A stretch of 25,370 bases of DNA from JBFWNZ01 sp050250795 (GTDB lineage: Bacteria; Pseudomonadota; Alphaproteobacteria; UBA8366), in assembly GCA_050250795.1 (NCBI GenBank), contig JBFWNZ010000009.1, positions 1-25,370 on the forward strand, given 5' to 3'. A program made the position numbers and the translations under genes. Shown here piece by piece: positions 16,248 through 24,427 of the stretch (the first letter of the stretch is position 1; every line of letters starts with the position of its first letter). The notes beneath the pieces were generated by a model, which was not told the origin of the DNA, made no database searches, and worked only from the letters and a program-made list of their open reading frames with translations.

Positions 16248-17534
16248 TTACTCCAGCGCCGCCGGCTTCGGGCCGCCGGTGGCCCAATCCAGCAATTCGA
16301 CCGTGTGCAGCACCGGCAGGGCCGTGCCCGAGGCTATCTGCGCCATGCAGCCGAGATTGCCGGCCGCGACGGCGGCGGCGCCGGTCGCCTCGATATTCGC
16401 CGTCTTGCGCTCGCGCAGCCGGTTTGCGATGTCCGGCTGCAACAGGTTGTAGGTTCCCGCGGACCCGCAGCACAGATGGCCTTCGGCCGGATCGCGCACC
16501 TCGAATCCGGCCTGTTCCAGCAGTTGCTTGGGCAGCGCCGCCACCTTCTGCCCATGCTGAAGCGAACAGGCGGAGTGATAGGCCACGATCAGGTCGACGA
16601 AGCGGCGCGGCGGGTTGAGGCCGATGGCGTCGAGATATTCGGTCACGTCGCGCGTCGCCGCGCCGACCCGCGCCGCATCCTCCGCAAGGTCCGGATCGGT
16701 CCGGAACAGATGGCCGTAATCCTTGACCGTCGTGCCGCAGCCGCTGGCGCTGACGACGACGGCATCGAGCGCGCCGCGATCGAGTTCGCGCGCCCAGGCG
16801 CGGATATTGCGCGCGGCCTGGCTCCGTGCCGCCGGCACCTCGCCCATGTGAAGCACGAGCGCGCCGCAGCAGCCGGTGTCCGGCGACACGACCACTTCGA
16901 TACCGTGCCGGTTCAGCAATCGGATCGTGGCGGCGTTGATCTGCGGCGCCAGCACCTGCTGCGCGCAGCCGGCCAGCAATGCGACACGGCCGCGGCGCGG
17001 ACCCAGGGCGGGATGCACGCCGGGCCGGTCGGTCGCCATCGGCGGGACAGGATGCTTCGGCGCAAACCGCACCATGCCGCGCGGACGCCGCGGCAGGACC
17101 CTCGCGAACGGCCGCGCCAGCATCGCCCCGAACAAGGCGAGCCGGAACAGGCCGGGCCGCGGCAGAACGGTCGCCAGCACCCGCCGCAGCAGCCGGTCCG
17201 CCAGCGGCCGGACATGGGTGCGGCGGATATAGTCGCGGGCCAGATCCACCAGATGCATGTAATGCACGCCGCTGGGACAGGTCGTCATGCAGGACAGGCA
17301 GGACAGACAGCGGTCGATATGGGTGACGACCGGTTCCGGGGCCGGCCGCCGCGTCTCCAGCATGTCCTTGATCTGGTAGATGCGCCCGCGCGGGCTGTCC
17401 AGTTCGTCGCCCAGCAGCACATAGGTGGGGCAGGTGGCGGTACAGAAGCCGCAATGGACGCAGGACCGCAGGATGGCATTCGCCTCCGCGATCTCCGGGT
17501 CGGCCAACTGGGCAAGGCTGAAATTGGTCTGCAT
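16248..17534 (-). CDS. glcF: Glycolate oxidase iron-sulfur subunit GlcF
   Basis: 428-residue electron-transfer subunit of glycolate oxidase (glycolate dehydrogenase), which passes electrons from the flavin subunits towards the respiratory chain at the inner membrane. The N-terminal part carries two 4Fe-4S ferredoxin motifs, C25/C28/C31/C35-P (SCVHCGFCTATCP) and C76/C79/C82/C86-P (RCLSCLSCMTTCP). The rest contains the paired cysteine-rich CCG domains of the heterodisulfide-reductase type (DTGCCGALVLH and HLCCGSAGTYN). It is the last gene of glcDEF, starting 5 bp after the glcE stop, so it is probably translationally coupled. Length and motif set are complete. Confidence 0.95.
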   Translation of the reverse strand: MQTNFSLAQLADPEIAEANAILRSCVHCGFCTATCPTYVLLGDELDSPRGRIYQIKDMLETRRPAPEPVVTHIDRCLSCLSCMTTCPSGVHYMHLVDLARDYIRRTHVRPLADRLLRRVLATVLPRPGLFRLALFGAMLARPFARVLPRRPRGMVRFAPKHPVPPMATDRPGVHPALGPRRGRVALLAGCAQQVLAPQINAATIRLLNRHGIEVVVSPDTGCCGALVLHMGEVPAARSQAARNIRAWARELDRGALDAVVVSASGCGTTVKDYGHLFRTDPDLAEDAARVGAATRDVTEYLDAIGLNPPRRFVDLIVAYHSACSLQHGQKVAALPKQLLEQAGFEVRDPAEGHLCCGSAGTYNLLQPDIANRLRERKTANIEATGAAAVAAGNLGCMAQIASGTALPVLHTVELLDWATGGPKPAALE

Positions 17535-17539
17535 CGCCG

Positions 17540-18760
17540 TCAGGCCCCGTCGTAGATGCGGCCGGGATTGAGGATGCCGCGCGGATCGAAGCTTTCCTTC
17601 ACGCGCCGCGACAAGGCGGCCAACCCTTCCGGCTGCGGCTCAAACACGGGGACAGCGGCGCGGATGGACGCGTCCGCCCGGATGAGCGTCGCATGCCCGC
17701 CGACCGCGGCCACGGCCGTCCGAACCGCCCGGTGCGCGGCGTCTGCGGGCGCATCCACGGCCAGCCATACCAGCCCGCCGCCCCAGTCGAGGAAGGCCTC
17801 GGCATTCAGTCCCGCCGTCAGAGCCGCCGCGAGCGTGGCACCGGCCGCCGGCGGGACCGACAGCTTCCAGACCGGGCGGCCATCCCCGTCGGCGGCGAAG
17901 GGCATGACATCGCGCACGGATGCCCAGAAGGCCGCGGACGCGCCCGCATCCAGTTCGCCGAGCGTTCCGGAAGCGCTCAGCAGGGCATGCAGCCGCTGAC
18001 TGCGGTCGCGGACCGAGGGTCCGAAGCCCTCCACCCGCAAGGCGGCCACCCCGTCCGCCGGCAGGCCGACCTGTCGCGCCGCCGCCGCCGGCAGGTAGGC
18101 CGCGCCCGAAACCTCGCAGGGCGACTGCAGGGCCAGGGTCATGGCGCGTCCGGCGGCTGCCCAGTCCAGCCCGGTCAGCAGCACCGTCCGCATCTCCTCC
18201 GCCCGAGGCAGAACCTTCACCGTCGCCATGGTCATCGCGGCGAGCGTCCCCCATGAACCCGCGATCAGCTTGGACAGATCGTAGCCGGTGACGTTCTTGA
18301 CCACGCGACCGCCGGACTTGAACACCTCGCCCCGCCCGCTGACGGCGCGGAAACCCAGGAAGTGATCTCGGGCCGCTCCCGCCTTGAACCGCCGGGGGCC
18401 CGCAAGGTTCGTCGCCAGCAGCCCGCCCAGGGTACCCGCCCCCGCCGCCAGGCCCAGCAACGGCCCATAATCCGGCGGCTCGAAGGCCAGTTCCTGCCCT
18501 GCTTCCGCGAGAACCGGCACGATTTCGGACAGCGGCGTCGCCGCTGCCGCGGACAGCACCAGTTCTTCAGGTTCGTACAGCGCGATCCCCGACAGGGCGG
18601 AGAGATCGAGCACCGCGCCGTTGTCCGCGACGGCCGCCGGGCGCCCCAGCATGCGTTTGGAGCCGCCGCCGATCACCTCCAGCGGAACGCCCTCGGCGAC
18701 CGCCCATGCCACGGCGTCGCACAGCTGGTCCTCCGTCTCCGGTCGGGATATCTGCGGCAT
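17540..18760 (-). CDS. glcE: Glycolate oxidase FAD-binding subunit GlcE
   Basis: 406-residue second flavin-domain subunit of glycolate oxidase. It has the FAD-binding type 4 fold: VIGGGSKRMLGRP near 34-46, LLGLAAGAGTLGGLLATNLAG near residue 100, and KSGGRVVKNVTGYDLSKL after it. The C-terminus, FDPRGILNPGRIYDGA, is typical of the GlcD/GlcE family. The frame is open far upstream into glcD, but ATG 18760 is the family start and has GAGG, overlapping the glcD stop, six bases upstream. The gap to glcD is 8 bp and to glcF 5 bp, so this is one operon. Shorter than GlcD, as expected for GlcE. Confidence 0.94.
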   Translation of the reverse strand: MPQISRPETEDQLCDAVAWAVAEGVPLEVIGGGSKRMLGRPAAVADNGAVLDLSALSGIALYEPEELVLSAAAATPLSEIVPVLAEAGQELAFEPPDYGPLLGLAAGAGTLGGLLATNLAGPRRFKAGAARDHFLGFRAVSGRGEVFKSGGRVVKNVTGYDLSKLIAGSWGTLAAMTMATVKVLPRAEEMRTVLLTGLDWAAAGRAMTLALQSPCEVSGAAYLPAAAARQVGLPADGVAALRVEGFGPSVRDRSQRLHALLSASGTLGELDAGASAAFWASVRDVMPFAADGDGRPVWKLSVPPAAGATLAAALTAGLNAEAFLDWGGGLVWLAVDAPADAAHRAVRTAVAAVGGHATLIRADASIRAAVPVFEPQPEGLAALSRRVKESFDPRGILNPGRIYDGA

Positions 18761-18768
18761 CGCCGGCC

Positions 18769-20259
18769 TCAGAACCGGGGAATGTCGGGAAAGGGCATGC
18801 GGCCGCGATGCACATGCAGGCGGCCGAGTTCGGCGCAGCGATGCAGTTCGGGAAACACCTTGCCCGGATTGAGCAGGTGCTGCGGATCGAAGGCGCATTT
18901 CAGGCGCTGCTGCTGCTTCAGGTCGTCCTCCGAGAACATCGCGGGCATCAGGTCGCGCTTCTCGACCCCCACGCCATGCTCGCCGGTCAGTACGCCGCCG
19001 ACCTCGACACAAAGGCGAAGGATATCGGCCCCGAACGCCTCCGCCTTCTCCAGTTCGCCCGGATTGTTGGCGTCGTAGAGGATCAGCGGATGCAGATTGC
19101 CGTCGCCCGCATGGAACACATTCGCGACGCGCAGCCCGTACTGCGCCGACAGTTCGCGCATGCGGGCAAGGACCACACTGAGCTGGTTGCGGGGAATCGT
19201 GCCGTCCATGCAGTAGTAGTCGGGGGAAACCCGTCCCACCGCCGGAAAGGCGGCCTTGCGGCCGGCCCAGAAGCGGTCGCGTTCCGCCGCCGTCTGGGAC
19301 ACCCGGAGCGTGGTTGCCCCGTTCGCGCGGGCGATTGTCTCGACGGCACCGAGAAGGTAGTCGACCTCGCTCGCTGGCCCGTCCAGTTCGACGATCAACA
19401 AGGCCTCGCAGTCGAGCGGATAGCCGGCATGGACGAAATCCTCCGCAGCCCGGATCGCCGGTCCGTCCATCATTTCCATGCCGCCGGGCACGATGCCGGC
19501 CGAGATCACCCCGGCCACGCATTCGCCCGCCTGCTCGCTGGACGGAAACCCGATCAGCACGGCCCGGGCCGTCTCCGGCTTGGGCAGGATGCGCACCGTC
19601 ACCTCGGTCACGACCGCAAGCAATCCTTCGGAGCCGGTCAACACGCCCAGCAGGTCGTACCCGCCTGCGTCCATATGCTTGCCGCCGATCCGCAGCACCT
19701 CGCCGTCGATGGTGACGACCTCCACACCCAGGACGTTGTTGGTGGTAAGCCCATATTTCAGGCAGTGCACGCCGCCCGAATTCTCGGCGATGTTGCCGCC
19801 GATGGTGCAGGCGATCTGGCTCGAGGGATCGGGTGCGTAGTAGAAGCCGCGCGCAGCGACCGCCTGCGAGACGCCCAGATTGGTGACGCCCGGCTGCACC
19901 ACCGCGCAGCGGTTCTCGTAATCCACCTCCAGCACGCGATTGAACTTGGCCATGCCCAGCAGCACGCCATCGGCCAAGGGCAGCGCGCCGCCCGACAGCG
20001 ACGTGCCGGCACCGCGCGGCACGACCTTGATCGCATTGTCGCGGCAATAGCGCAGAACGGCAGACACCTCGGCCGTCGTGCTCGGCAGGACCACGACCAT
20101 CGGCGGCTGCCGATAGGCGGTCAGCCCGTCGGATTCGTATGGCCGGAGTTCGTCATGATCCAGAATCACGGCGCCGGATGCCGGCAGCAACCGGCGCAGA
20201 TCGGCGCCGATCGCCGTCCGGCGCGCGATGACCGACCAGTCGGGTTCCGGCATCAGCAT
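18769..20259 (-). CDS. glcD: Glycolate oxidase catalytic FAD subunit GlcD
   Basis: 496-residue flavoprotein that oxidises glycolate (possibly also D-lactate) to the 2-oxo acid glyoxylate. Seen: the FAD-binding PRGAGTSLSGGALP loop (81-94), the DPSSQIACTIGGNIAENSGG segment around 145-164, the metal/substrate-binding HAGDGNLHP motif near residues 383-391, and GEHGVGVEKR further on, followed by the usual FDPQHLLNPGKVFP C-terminal motif. ATG 20259 has GGAGG six bases upstream. First gene of glcDEF; glcG, glcB and a permease are not in the window. A TGGT-ACT-ACCA palindrome 47-57 bp upstream suggests control by an FCD-type GntR protein such as the one at 4782-5525. The rpmJ terminator hairpin separates it from the upstream gene. 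Confidence 0.95.
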   Translation of the reverse strand: MLMPEPDWSVIARRTAIGADLRRLLPASGAVILDHDELRPYESDGLTAYRQPPMVVVLPSTTAEVSAVLRYCRDNAIKVVPRGAGTSLSGGALPLADGVLLGMAKFNRVLEVDYENRCAVVQPGVTNLGVSQAVAARGFYYAPDPSSQIACTIGGNIAENSGGVHCLKYGLTTNNVLGVEVVTIDGEVLRIGGKHMDAGGYDLLGVLTGSEGLLAVVTEVTVRILPKPETARAVLIGFPSSEQAGECVAGVISAGIVPGGMEMMDGPAIRAAEDFVHAGYPLDCEALLIVELDGPASEVDYLLGAVETIARANGATTLRVSQTAAERDRFWAGRKAAFPAVGRVSPDYYCMDGTIPRNQLSVVLARMRELSAQYGLRVANVFHAGDGNLHPLILYDANNPGELEKAEAFGADILRLCVEVGGVLTGEHGVGVEKRDLMPAMFSEDDLKQQQRLKCAFDPQHLLNPGKVFPELHRCAELGRLHVHRGRMPFPDIPRF

Positions 20260-20305
20260 GGACGACCTCCGCCCCGGCGCAGGGAGTCAGAACACGCCGG
20301 CCGAT

Positions 20306-20316
20306 TGGTACTACCA
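20306..20316. promoter_or_regulatory. Predicted FCD-type GntR operator upstream of glcDEF
   Basis: TGGTACTACCA is a TGGT-N3-ACCA palindrome lying 47-57 bp upstream of the glcD ATG. A weak promoter-like pair on the minus strand, TTGCAT (20337-20332), 18 bp, TAGTAC (20313-20308), would put the operator over the -10 box. On the minus strand the element reads AAGTGGTAGTACCA, which agrees at 12 of 14 positions with the element upstream of the GntR gene (plus strand 5570-5583). Confidence 0.6.
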
Positions 20317-20331
20317 CTTCCAGCCGCACAC

Positions 20332-20375
20332 ATGCAAACCGCCCCGGAAGCCATCGCCTCCGGGGCGGTTTGCAT
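20332..20375 (-). terminator. Strong hairpin, probable rpmJ terminator
   Basis: Two perfect 17-bp arms (20332-20348 and 20359-20375) enclose a 10-base loop. The stem is GC-rich at the loop end and has AAAC/GTTT near its base, the form of many alphaproteobacterial intrinsic terminators. It lies 35 bp beyond the rpmJ stop, between rpmJ and glcD. The T-run is short (three), so termination may be partial. By symmetry it could also act on plus-strand transcripts. Confidence 0.75.
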
Positions 20376-20409
20376 ACGACCCCTGGCGCCGCCGAGGCGG
20401 CGCCGGATA

Positions 20410-20535
20410 TCAGCCCTGGCGGGCCTTAAAGCGCGGGTTCGTCTTGTTGATGATGTACACGCGGCCGCGACGCCGGATCAGGCGGCAGTCCTTGTGGCGC
20501 GACTTCATCGTCTTGAGCGAGTTTACGATCTTCAT
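20410..20535 (-). CDS. rpmJ: 50S ribosomal protein L36 (zinc-free form)
   Basis: 41-residue large-subunit ribosomal protein (MKIVNSLKTMKSRHKDCRLI at the N-terminus, NPRFKARQG at the C-terminus). It has a single cysteine (C17), so it lacks the Cys3-His zinc ribbon of the standard L36 and is the zinc-independent form common in alphaproteobacteria. ATG 20535 is preceded by AAAGAGG at good spacing; the frame is open upstream, but those codons overlap the promoter. It has its own consensus-like promoter and a strong hairpin terminator, so it is probably a single-gene transcript. Confidence 0.96.
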   Translation of the reverse strand: MKIVNSLKTMKSRHKDCRLIRRRGRVYIINKTNPRFKARQG

Positions 20536-20572
20536 GGCACGGCCTCTTTCGCCCCCTGAATTGGGCGGGCGG

Positions 20573-20601
20573 ACCATAAGGAAAGCCCACTGCCCTGTCA
20601 A
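20573..20601 (-). promoter_or_regulatory. Predicted rpmJ promoter
   Basis: On the minus strand, a perfect TTGACA (20601-20596), a 17-bp spacer and TATGGT (20578-20573). This is the best sigma70-type promoter in the window, as expected for a ribosomal protein gene. It lies in the 82-bp gap between the methyltransferase stop and the rpmJ ATG and would start transcription near 20566. Confidence 0.7.
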
Positions 20602-20617
20602 CGCCCGCGCGGCACCG

Positions 20618-21619
20618 TCATTCGGCTGCCTCGGCACGTTCCGGATTCTGCGCGTGAACCCGCAGGAATCGGACCTGACCGGCGTCGATCGCCTTGAGCC
20701 GCTTCTGCCAGATATCGGCTTCCTGGAGGAAGGTGCTCACATAGGTCCGGCTGAGTCCTTGCTGCTTCTGCAGGATCTTCATGAACATCTTCCAGCCCTC
20801 CACCGAGGCATTACGGTAGAAATCGCTGTCGTCCTCGAACTGCCGTATCTCGAAGCCGGTCTCCTCCAGCGCATAGCGATAATCGCGCACGGCCCAGGGT
20901 TCCGCCTTGATCACTTCCGCCCGCAGCCATGCACTGACCGGCGACATGTTGGGCGCGGCCGTATCGGCAAGCGCAAGATCGGTAAGGATGAGATATCCCC
21001 CCGGTTTCAGCGCCTTGCGGATCGATGCGAGAAGCCGGCGCTTCTCTTTGATCTGAAAACCCCGGTCGCGCATCAGGACGGCATCGAACTTGCGGTCCGG
21101 CAGGTCCATCCGCGCGGTGTCATAGGCGTGTACCGGCGCCCGATTGGCCAGCTTGGAATCGCCCGAGGATGCCATCCCCAGCTCCGCCAGCCTGGCGTCG
21201 GGTTCCAAGCCCGTCATCCAGTTCCCGTATTCGCGTACGATGGTGCGCATCCCGCCGCCCAGACCGGCGATCGCATCGAGCACCGTCATCTGGTTCGTCA
21301 GGGCAAGCGGCTTGACCAGCGCGAGAACCCGATCCGCCCCACCCGGCTCAAGATAGCCGGAGCCCCACAGGTTCCCGTGGATTTCCACGCGCTCCGGCGA
21401 CCACCAGTTCGCCGGGTCCGTCGGCGGACCCGCCTCCAGATGCAGCGCCTTCGCGTTCCGCTCCGCGGCGGGTTTGTCCGTCGCACCGGCACGCTGCAAC
21501 GCCTCCGGCTCGGTCCCGTCCCACCAAGCCTTGAAGCGCGCCCAAAGCGGCACATAATCGTCCTGCCGCGGCGCCTCGCGACGCGACGGCGGCTTGCCAG
21601 AGCCCTGCCTGGCCATCAT
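20618..21619 (-). CDS. SAM-dependent methyltransferase, class I fold
   Basis: 333-residue protein with a Rossmann-type methyltransferase core at about 110-240. Motif I reads VLDAIAGLGGG (113-123), where the first glycine of the usual DxGxGxG is Ile117. It is followed by the acidic strand-2 end GLEPD (137-141), the strand-4 region KFDAVLMRDRGF and the LKPGGYLILTDL loop-strand. The conserved GSGYLEPGG segment (86-94) just before the core and the C-terminal helices resemble small-molecule or lipid methyltransferases, but I cannot name the substrate. The start is ATG 21619 (or the adjacent ATG 21616), directly preceded by a run of seven G on the coding strand that may serve as the ribosome binding site. 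A CATAAT box (minus strand, 21668-21663) is a possible -10. It lies 90 bp downstream of the CoA-transferase. Confidence 0.78.
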   Translation of the reverse strand: MMARQGSGKPPSRREAPRQDDYVPLWARFKAWWDGTEPEALQRAGATDKPAAERNAKALHLEAGPPTDPANWWSPERVEIHGNLWGSGYLEPGGADRVLALVKPLALTNQMTVLDAIAGLGGGMRTIVREYGNWMTGLEPDARLAELGMASSGDSKLANRAPVHAYDTARMDLPDRKFDAVLMRDRGFQIKEKRRLLASIRKALKPGGYLILTDLALADTAAPNMSPVSAWLRAEVIKAEPWAVRDYRYALEETGFEIRQFEDDSDFYRNASVEGWKMFMKILQKQQGLSRTYVSTFLQEADIWQKRLKAIDAGQVRFLRVHAQNPERAEAAE

Positions 21620-21709
21620 GCCCCCCCAACCGGAAAAATAACGACGCTCGACGCCCCGCGCGATTATGACCCGCGTTCCATCTGCCCGCGATGGGAATTG
21701 TGACCGTTG

Positions 21710-22927
21710 CTATACGATTCCACGCGCGCGCAGGGCCGCGACCTCCTCGCGCCCGAGCCCCAGCATTTCCCCGAGCACCTCATCGGTGTGCTGACCCAGC
21801 AGCGGCGGCGGACGGCGATAGGTCGGCGGCGTCTCGGAAAACTTGATCGGATTGGCGATCAGCTTCGCCGGCGCCTTGCCGGTGGCCGGATGCGGCATCT
21901 CCAGCACCATGCCCCGCGCCTTGACATGCGGGTCGTTGAAGACCTCGTCCAGCGTATGGATGGGACCGCAGCCGATCTTGTTCTTCTCAAGATTCTCGAT
22001 CCACCATGCGGACGGCTTCTGTGCCGTGACCGCGTTCAGAACCTCGGTCACATGCTGGCGGTTGCGAACCCGTTCCACATTCGTCTTGAACCGTGCATCC
22101 GCCAGCAGCTCGGTGCACCCGGCGACCGTGCAGAATCGCTCGAAGGTCGCGTCGTTGCCGACCGACAGCATGATATAGCCGTCGGCCGTCGGCATCACCT
22201 GATAGGGCACGATGTTCGGATGATCGTTGCCCAGCCGGGTCGGGTTCTGCCCTGTGGCCAGATAGTTCATGCCCTGGTTCGCAAGCCAGGCGACATGGGC
22301 GTCCAGCATGGCGACATCGATGTACTGGCCGCGGCCGGTCAATTGCTGCTGGCGGACCGCCGCCAGGATGCCGACCGTCGCGTACATGCCCGCCATCAGA
22401 TCGGCGATCGACACGCCGACCTTCATCGGTACGCCGTCCGGCTCGCCCGTCAGGCTCATCACGCCGCCCATCGCCTGGATCAGTGCGTCATAGGCCGGAC
22501 GGTCCGCATAGGGACCGGTCTGGCCGAATCCCGTGACGGAGCAATAGATCAGATGCGGGAATTCTTCCTTAAGATCGTCATAGCCGAGGCCGTACTTCTT
22601 GAGCGTACCGGTCTTGAAGTTCTCGGTCAGGATGTCGCATTTCGCGATCATCCGCCGCGCCAGGGCCTGCGCTTCCGGATCGGACAGGTTCAGCGTGATC
22701 GACCGCTTGTTCCGGTTCGTTCCCGCGTAATAGGCACTTTCCGCGGTGTCCGCCCCCGAGTCGTCCTTGAGGTAGGGCGGCGCGAAGTTTCGCGTGTCGT
22801 CGCCGGCCCCCGGACGCTCGATCTTGATGACCTCCGCGCCCAGATCGCCCAGAATCTGCGTGCAATGGGGCCCAGCCAGAACCCTCGTCAAATCGAAGAC
22901 CTTGAGACCCTCGAGCGGACCCTTCAT
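21710..22927 (-). CDS. CaiB/BaiF family (family III) CoA-transferase
   Basis: 405-residue enzyme that moves coenzyme A between carboxylic acids; relatives act on formate/oxalate, carnitine, 2-methylmalate and others. Seen: the N-terminal LKVFDLTRVLAGPHCTQILG (8-27), LGAEVIKIERPG (29-40), NRNKRSITLNL (71-81), the GFGQTGPYADRPAYD loop (133-147), and IADLMAGM (174-181), whose D176 matches the catalytic aspartate that forms the acyl anhydride. It is full length. ATG 22927 has GAAGGGA upstream at somewhat long spacing. Divergent from the SpmA-SpmB gene. No oxalate decarboxylase or other diagnostic partner is nearby, so the acid substrates are unknown. Confidence 0.93.
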   Translation of the reverse strand: MKGPLEGLKVFDLTRVLAGPHCTQILGDLGAEVIKIERPGAGDDTRNFAPPYLKDDSGADTAESAYYAGTNRNKRSITLNLSDPEAQALARRMIAKCDILTENFKTGTLKKYGLGYDDLKEEFPHLIYCSVTGFGQTGPYADRPAYDALIQAMGGVMSLTGEPDGVPMKVGVSIADLMAGMYATVGILAAVRQQQLTGRGQYIDVAMLDAHVAWLANQGMNYLATGQNPTRLGNDHPNIVPYQVMPTADGYIMLSVGNDATFERFCTVAGCTELLADARFKTNVERVRNRQHVTEVLNAVTAQKPSAWWIENLEKNKIGCGPIHTLDEVFNDPHVKARGMVLEMPHPATGKAPAKLIANPIKFSETPPTYRRPPPLLGQHTDEVLGEMLGLGREEVAALRARGIV

Positions 22928-23055
22928 GGTGTCGTTCCCTTCATCGTTGCCGTCATGCCTTCAGGTGGGCGGCGGCGGGCGGAAGGTTCTTCTATACCAT
23001 CGGCGCGCGGCCGAACAACACGGGCCGGACGCAACGCATCAACGGGGCAAACGCC

Positions 23056-24414
23056 TTGAACGTCGTCTTCTTTTCCCTCGTCATGATCTCGTTCATCGTC
23101 GCCGGTTACCGCCAGATCACTTGGGCGCCGCCGCCCGCCTCCGTCGCTGCCCCGCCGGATTCGGCGCTGGTCCCGCCGATGGAACTCATGGCCAACGGCA
23201 TGATCGATGCTGCGTCCAGCGCGGTCACGCTGGCGATCGGGCTGGTCGGCGTCATGTCCCTGTTCCTGGGCCTGATGAAGATCGCCGAAGCGGGCGGGCT
23301 GCTGACGACGATCGCAAGGCTGCTGCGCCCCCTGATGGTTCGCCTGTTCCCGGACATTCCGCCCGAACATCCGGCGATGGGCGCCATGATCCTCAACATG
23401 TCCGCGAACGTCATGGGCCTGGGCAATGCCGCCACGCCCTTCGGCATCCGTGCGATGCAGGAACTGGACAAGCTGAACCCCCACAAGGGGACCGCGACCG
23501 ACGCCATGGTGCTGTTCCTGGCGATCAACACGGCCAGCGTGACCTTGCTGCCGACCAGCGTCATTGCATTGCGGGCGTCCGTGGGCTCGGACGACCCCGC
23601 CGGCATCGTGCCGACCACGCTGTTCGCCTCGGTCTGTTCGACCGCCGTCGCCATCGCGTCGGCCTTCCTCTACCGTCGCTTCTGGCCGGTGAAGGACGCC
23701 TCGGCCGACGAACCCGAGATCGAGGAGCCGGATACTGCGTCCGAGGCGCTCGGCGGCTCGGCCGATCCGCGCAACATGGCCGAGGCCGATGCGGCGATGG
23801 ATGCGGGCGCCACCTACCCCTGGTGGGTGTCGGCCATGGCCCTGATCGGTGTCGCGCTGCTGATCCCGATCACCGCGATGTTCGGCCGCTCGCTCTCGCC
23901 CTGGATCATTCCCGGCCTGATGGTCGGCCTGCTCGCCTTTGGCGTGGCAAAGCGTGTCCATGTCTACGAAGCCTTCGTCGAGGGCGCGCGCGACGGATTT
24001 TCCGTCGCCGTGCGCATCATTCCCTATCTGGTGGCGATCCTCGTTGCCGTCGCCATGCTGCGGCAGAGCGGTGCCCTGGACATGCTGATCGGTCCGCTGG
24101 GGGCCATCACGCAGCATTTCGGCCTGCCGCCGGAGGCCCTGCCGATGGCCCTGCTGCGGCCGCTGTCGGGCTCGGGTGCCTATGGGCTTCTGGCGTCGGT
24201 GATCGAACGGTACGAGACGGGTCCGGATACCTATGTCGGATATCTCGTCAGCACGATTCAGGGGTCCAGCGAGACGACCTTCTACGTGCTCGCCGTCTAT
24301 TTCGGCGCGGTCCATATCCGGCGCATCCGCCATGCGCTTGCCGCCGGTCTTACCGCCGATGTCGCGGGTGTCGCGGGCGCCGTCTTCATCTGCACGCTGC
24401 TCTACAGCGGCTGA
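23056..24414 (+). CDS. Fused SpmA-SpmB nucleoside-recognition (Gate) membrane protein
   Basis: 452-residue polytopic membrane protein. The first half (about 1-205) is SpmA-like (MNMSANVMGLGNAATPFG and GTATDAMVLFLAINTASVTL). The second half (about 258-452) is SpmB-like (FSVAVRIIPYLVAILVAVAM, LLRPLSGSGAYGLL and GSSETTFYVLAVYFGAVHIR). An acidic linker (about 214-255) joins them. In Bacillus the two halves are separate proteins needed for spore-core dehydration; in non-sporulating proteobacteria the fused form is presumed to be a transporter, with unknown cargo. The start appears to be TTG 23056: the next in-frame ATG (23083) would cut the first hydrophobic segment, and GGGG lies 8 bases before the TTG. 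It converges on the S41 protease gene with 13 bp between. Confidence 0.9.
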   Translation: MNVVFFSLVMISFIVAGYRQITWAPPPASVAAPPDSALVPPMELMANGMIDAASSAVTLAIGLVGVMSLFLGLMKIAEAGGLLTTIARLLRPLMVRLFPDIPPEHPAMGAMILNMSANVMGLGNAATPFGIRAMQELDKLNPHKGTATDAMVLFLAINTASVTLLPTSVIALRASVGSDDPAGIVPTTLFASVCSTAVAIASAFLYRRFWPVKDASADEPEIEEPDTASEALGGSADPRNMAEADAAMDAGATYPWWVSAMALIGVALLIPITAMFGRSLSPWIIPGLMVGLLAFGVAKRVHVYEAFVEGARDGFSVAVRIIPYLVAILVAVAMLRQSGALDMLIGPLGAITQHFGLPPEALPMALLRPLSGSGAYGLLASVIERYETGPDTYVGYLVSTIQGSSETTFYVLAVYFGAVHIRRIRHALAAGLTADVAGVAGAVFICTLLYSG

Positions 24415-24427
24415 CCCCGATCCGGAC

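Noticed and set aside
17540..20047. An 835-codon minus-strand frame that could suggest a GlcE fused to a long N-terminal domain
   Set aside because: The upstream 429 codons overlap glcD in another frame and are low-complexity; GlcE starts at 18760 with its own ribosome binding site.
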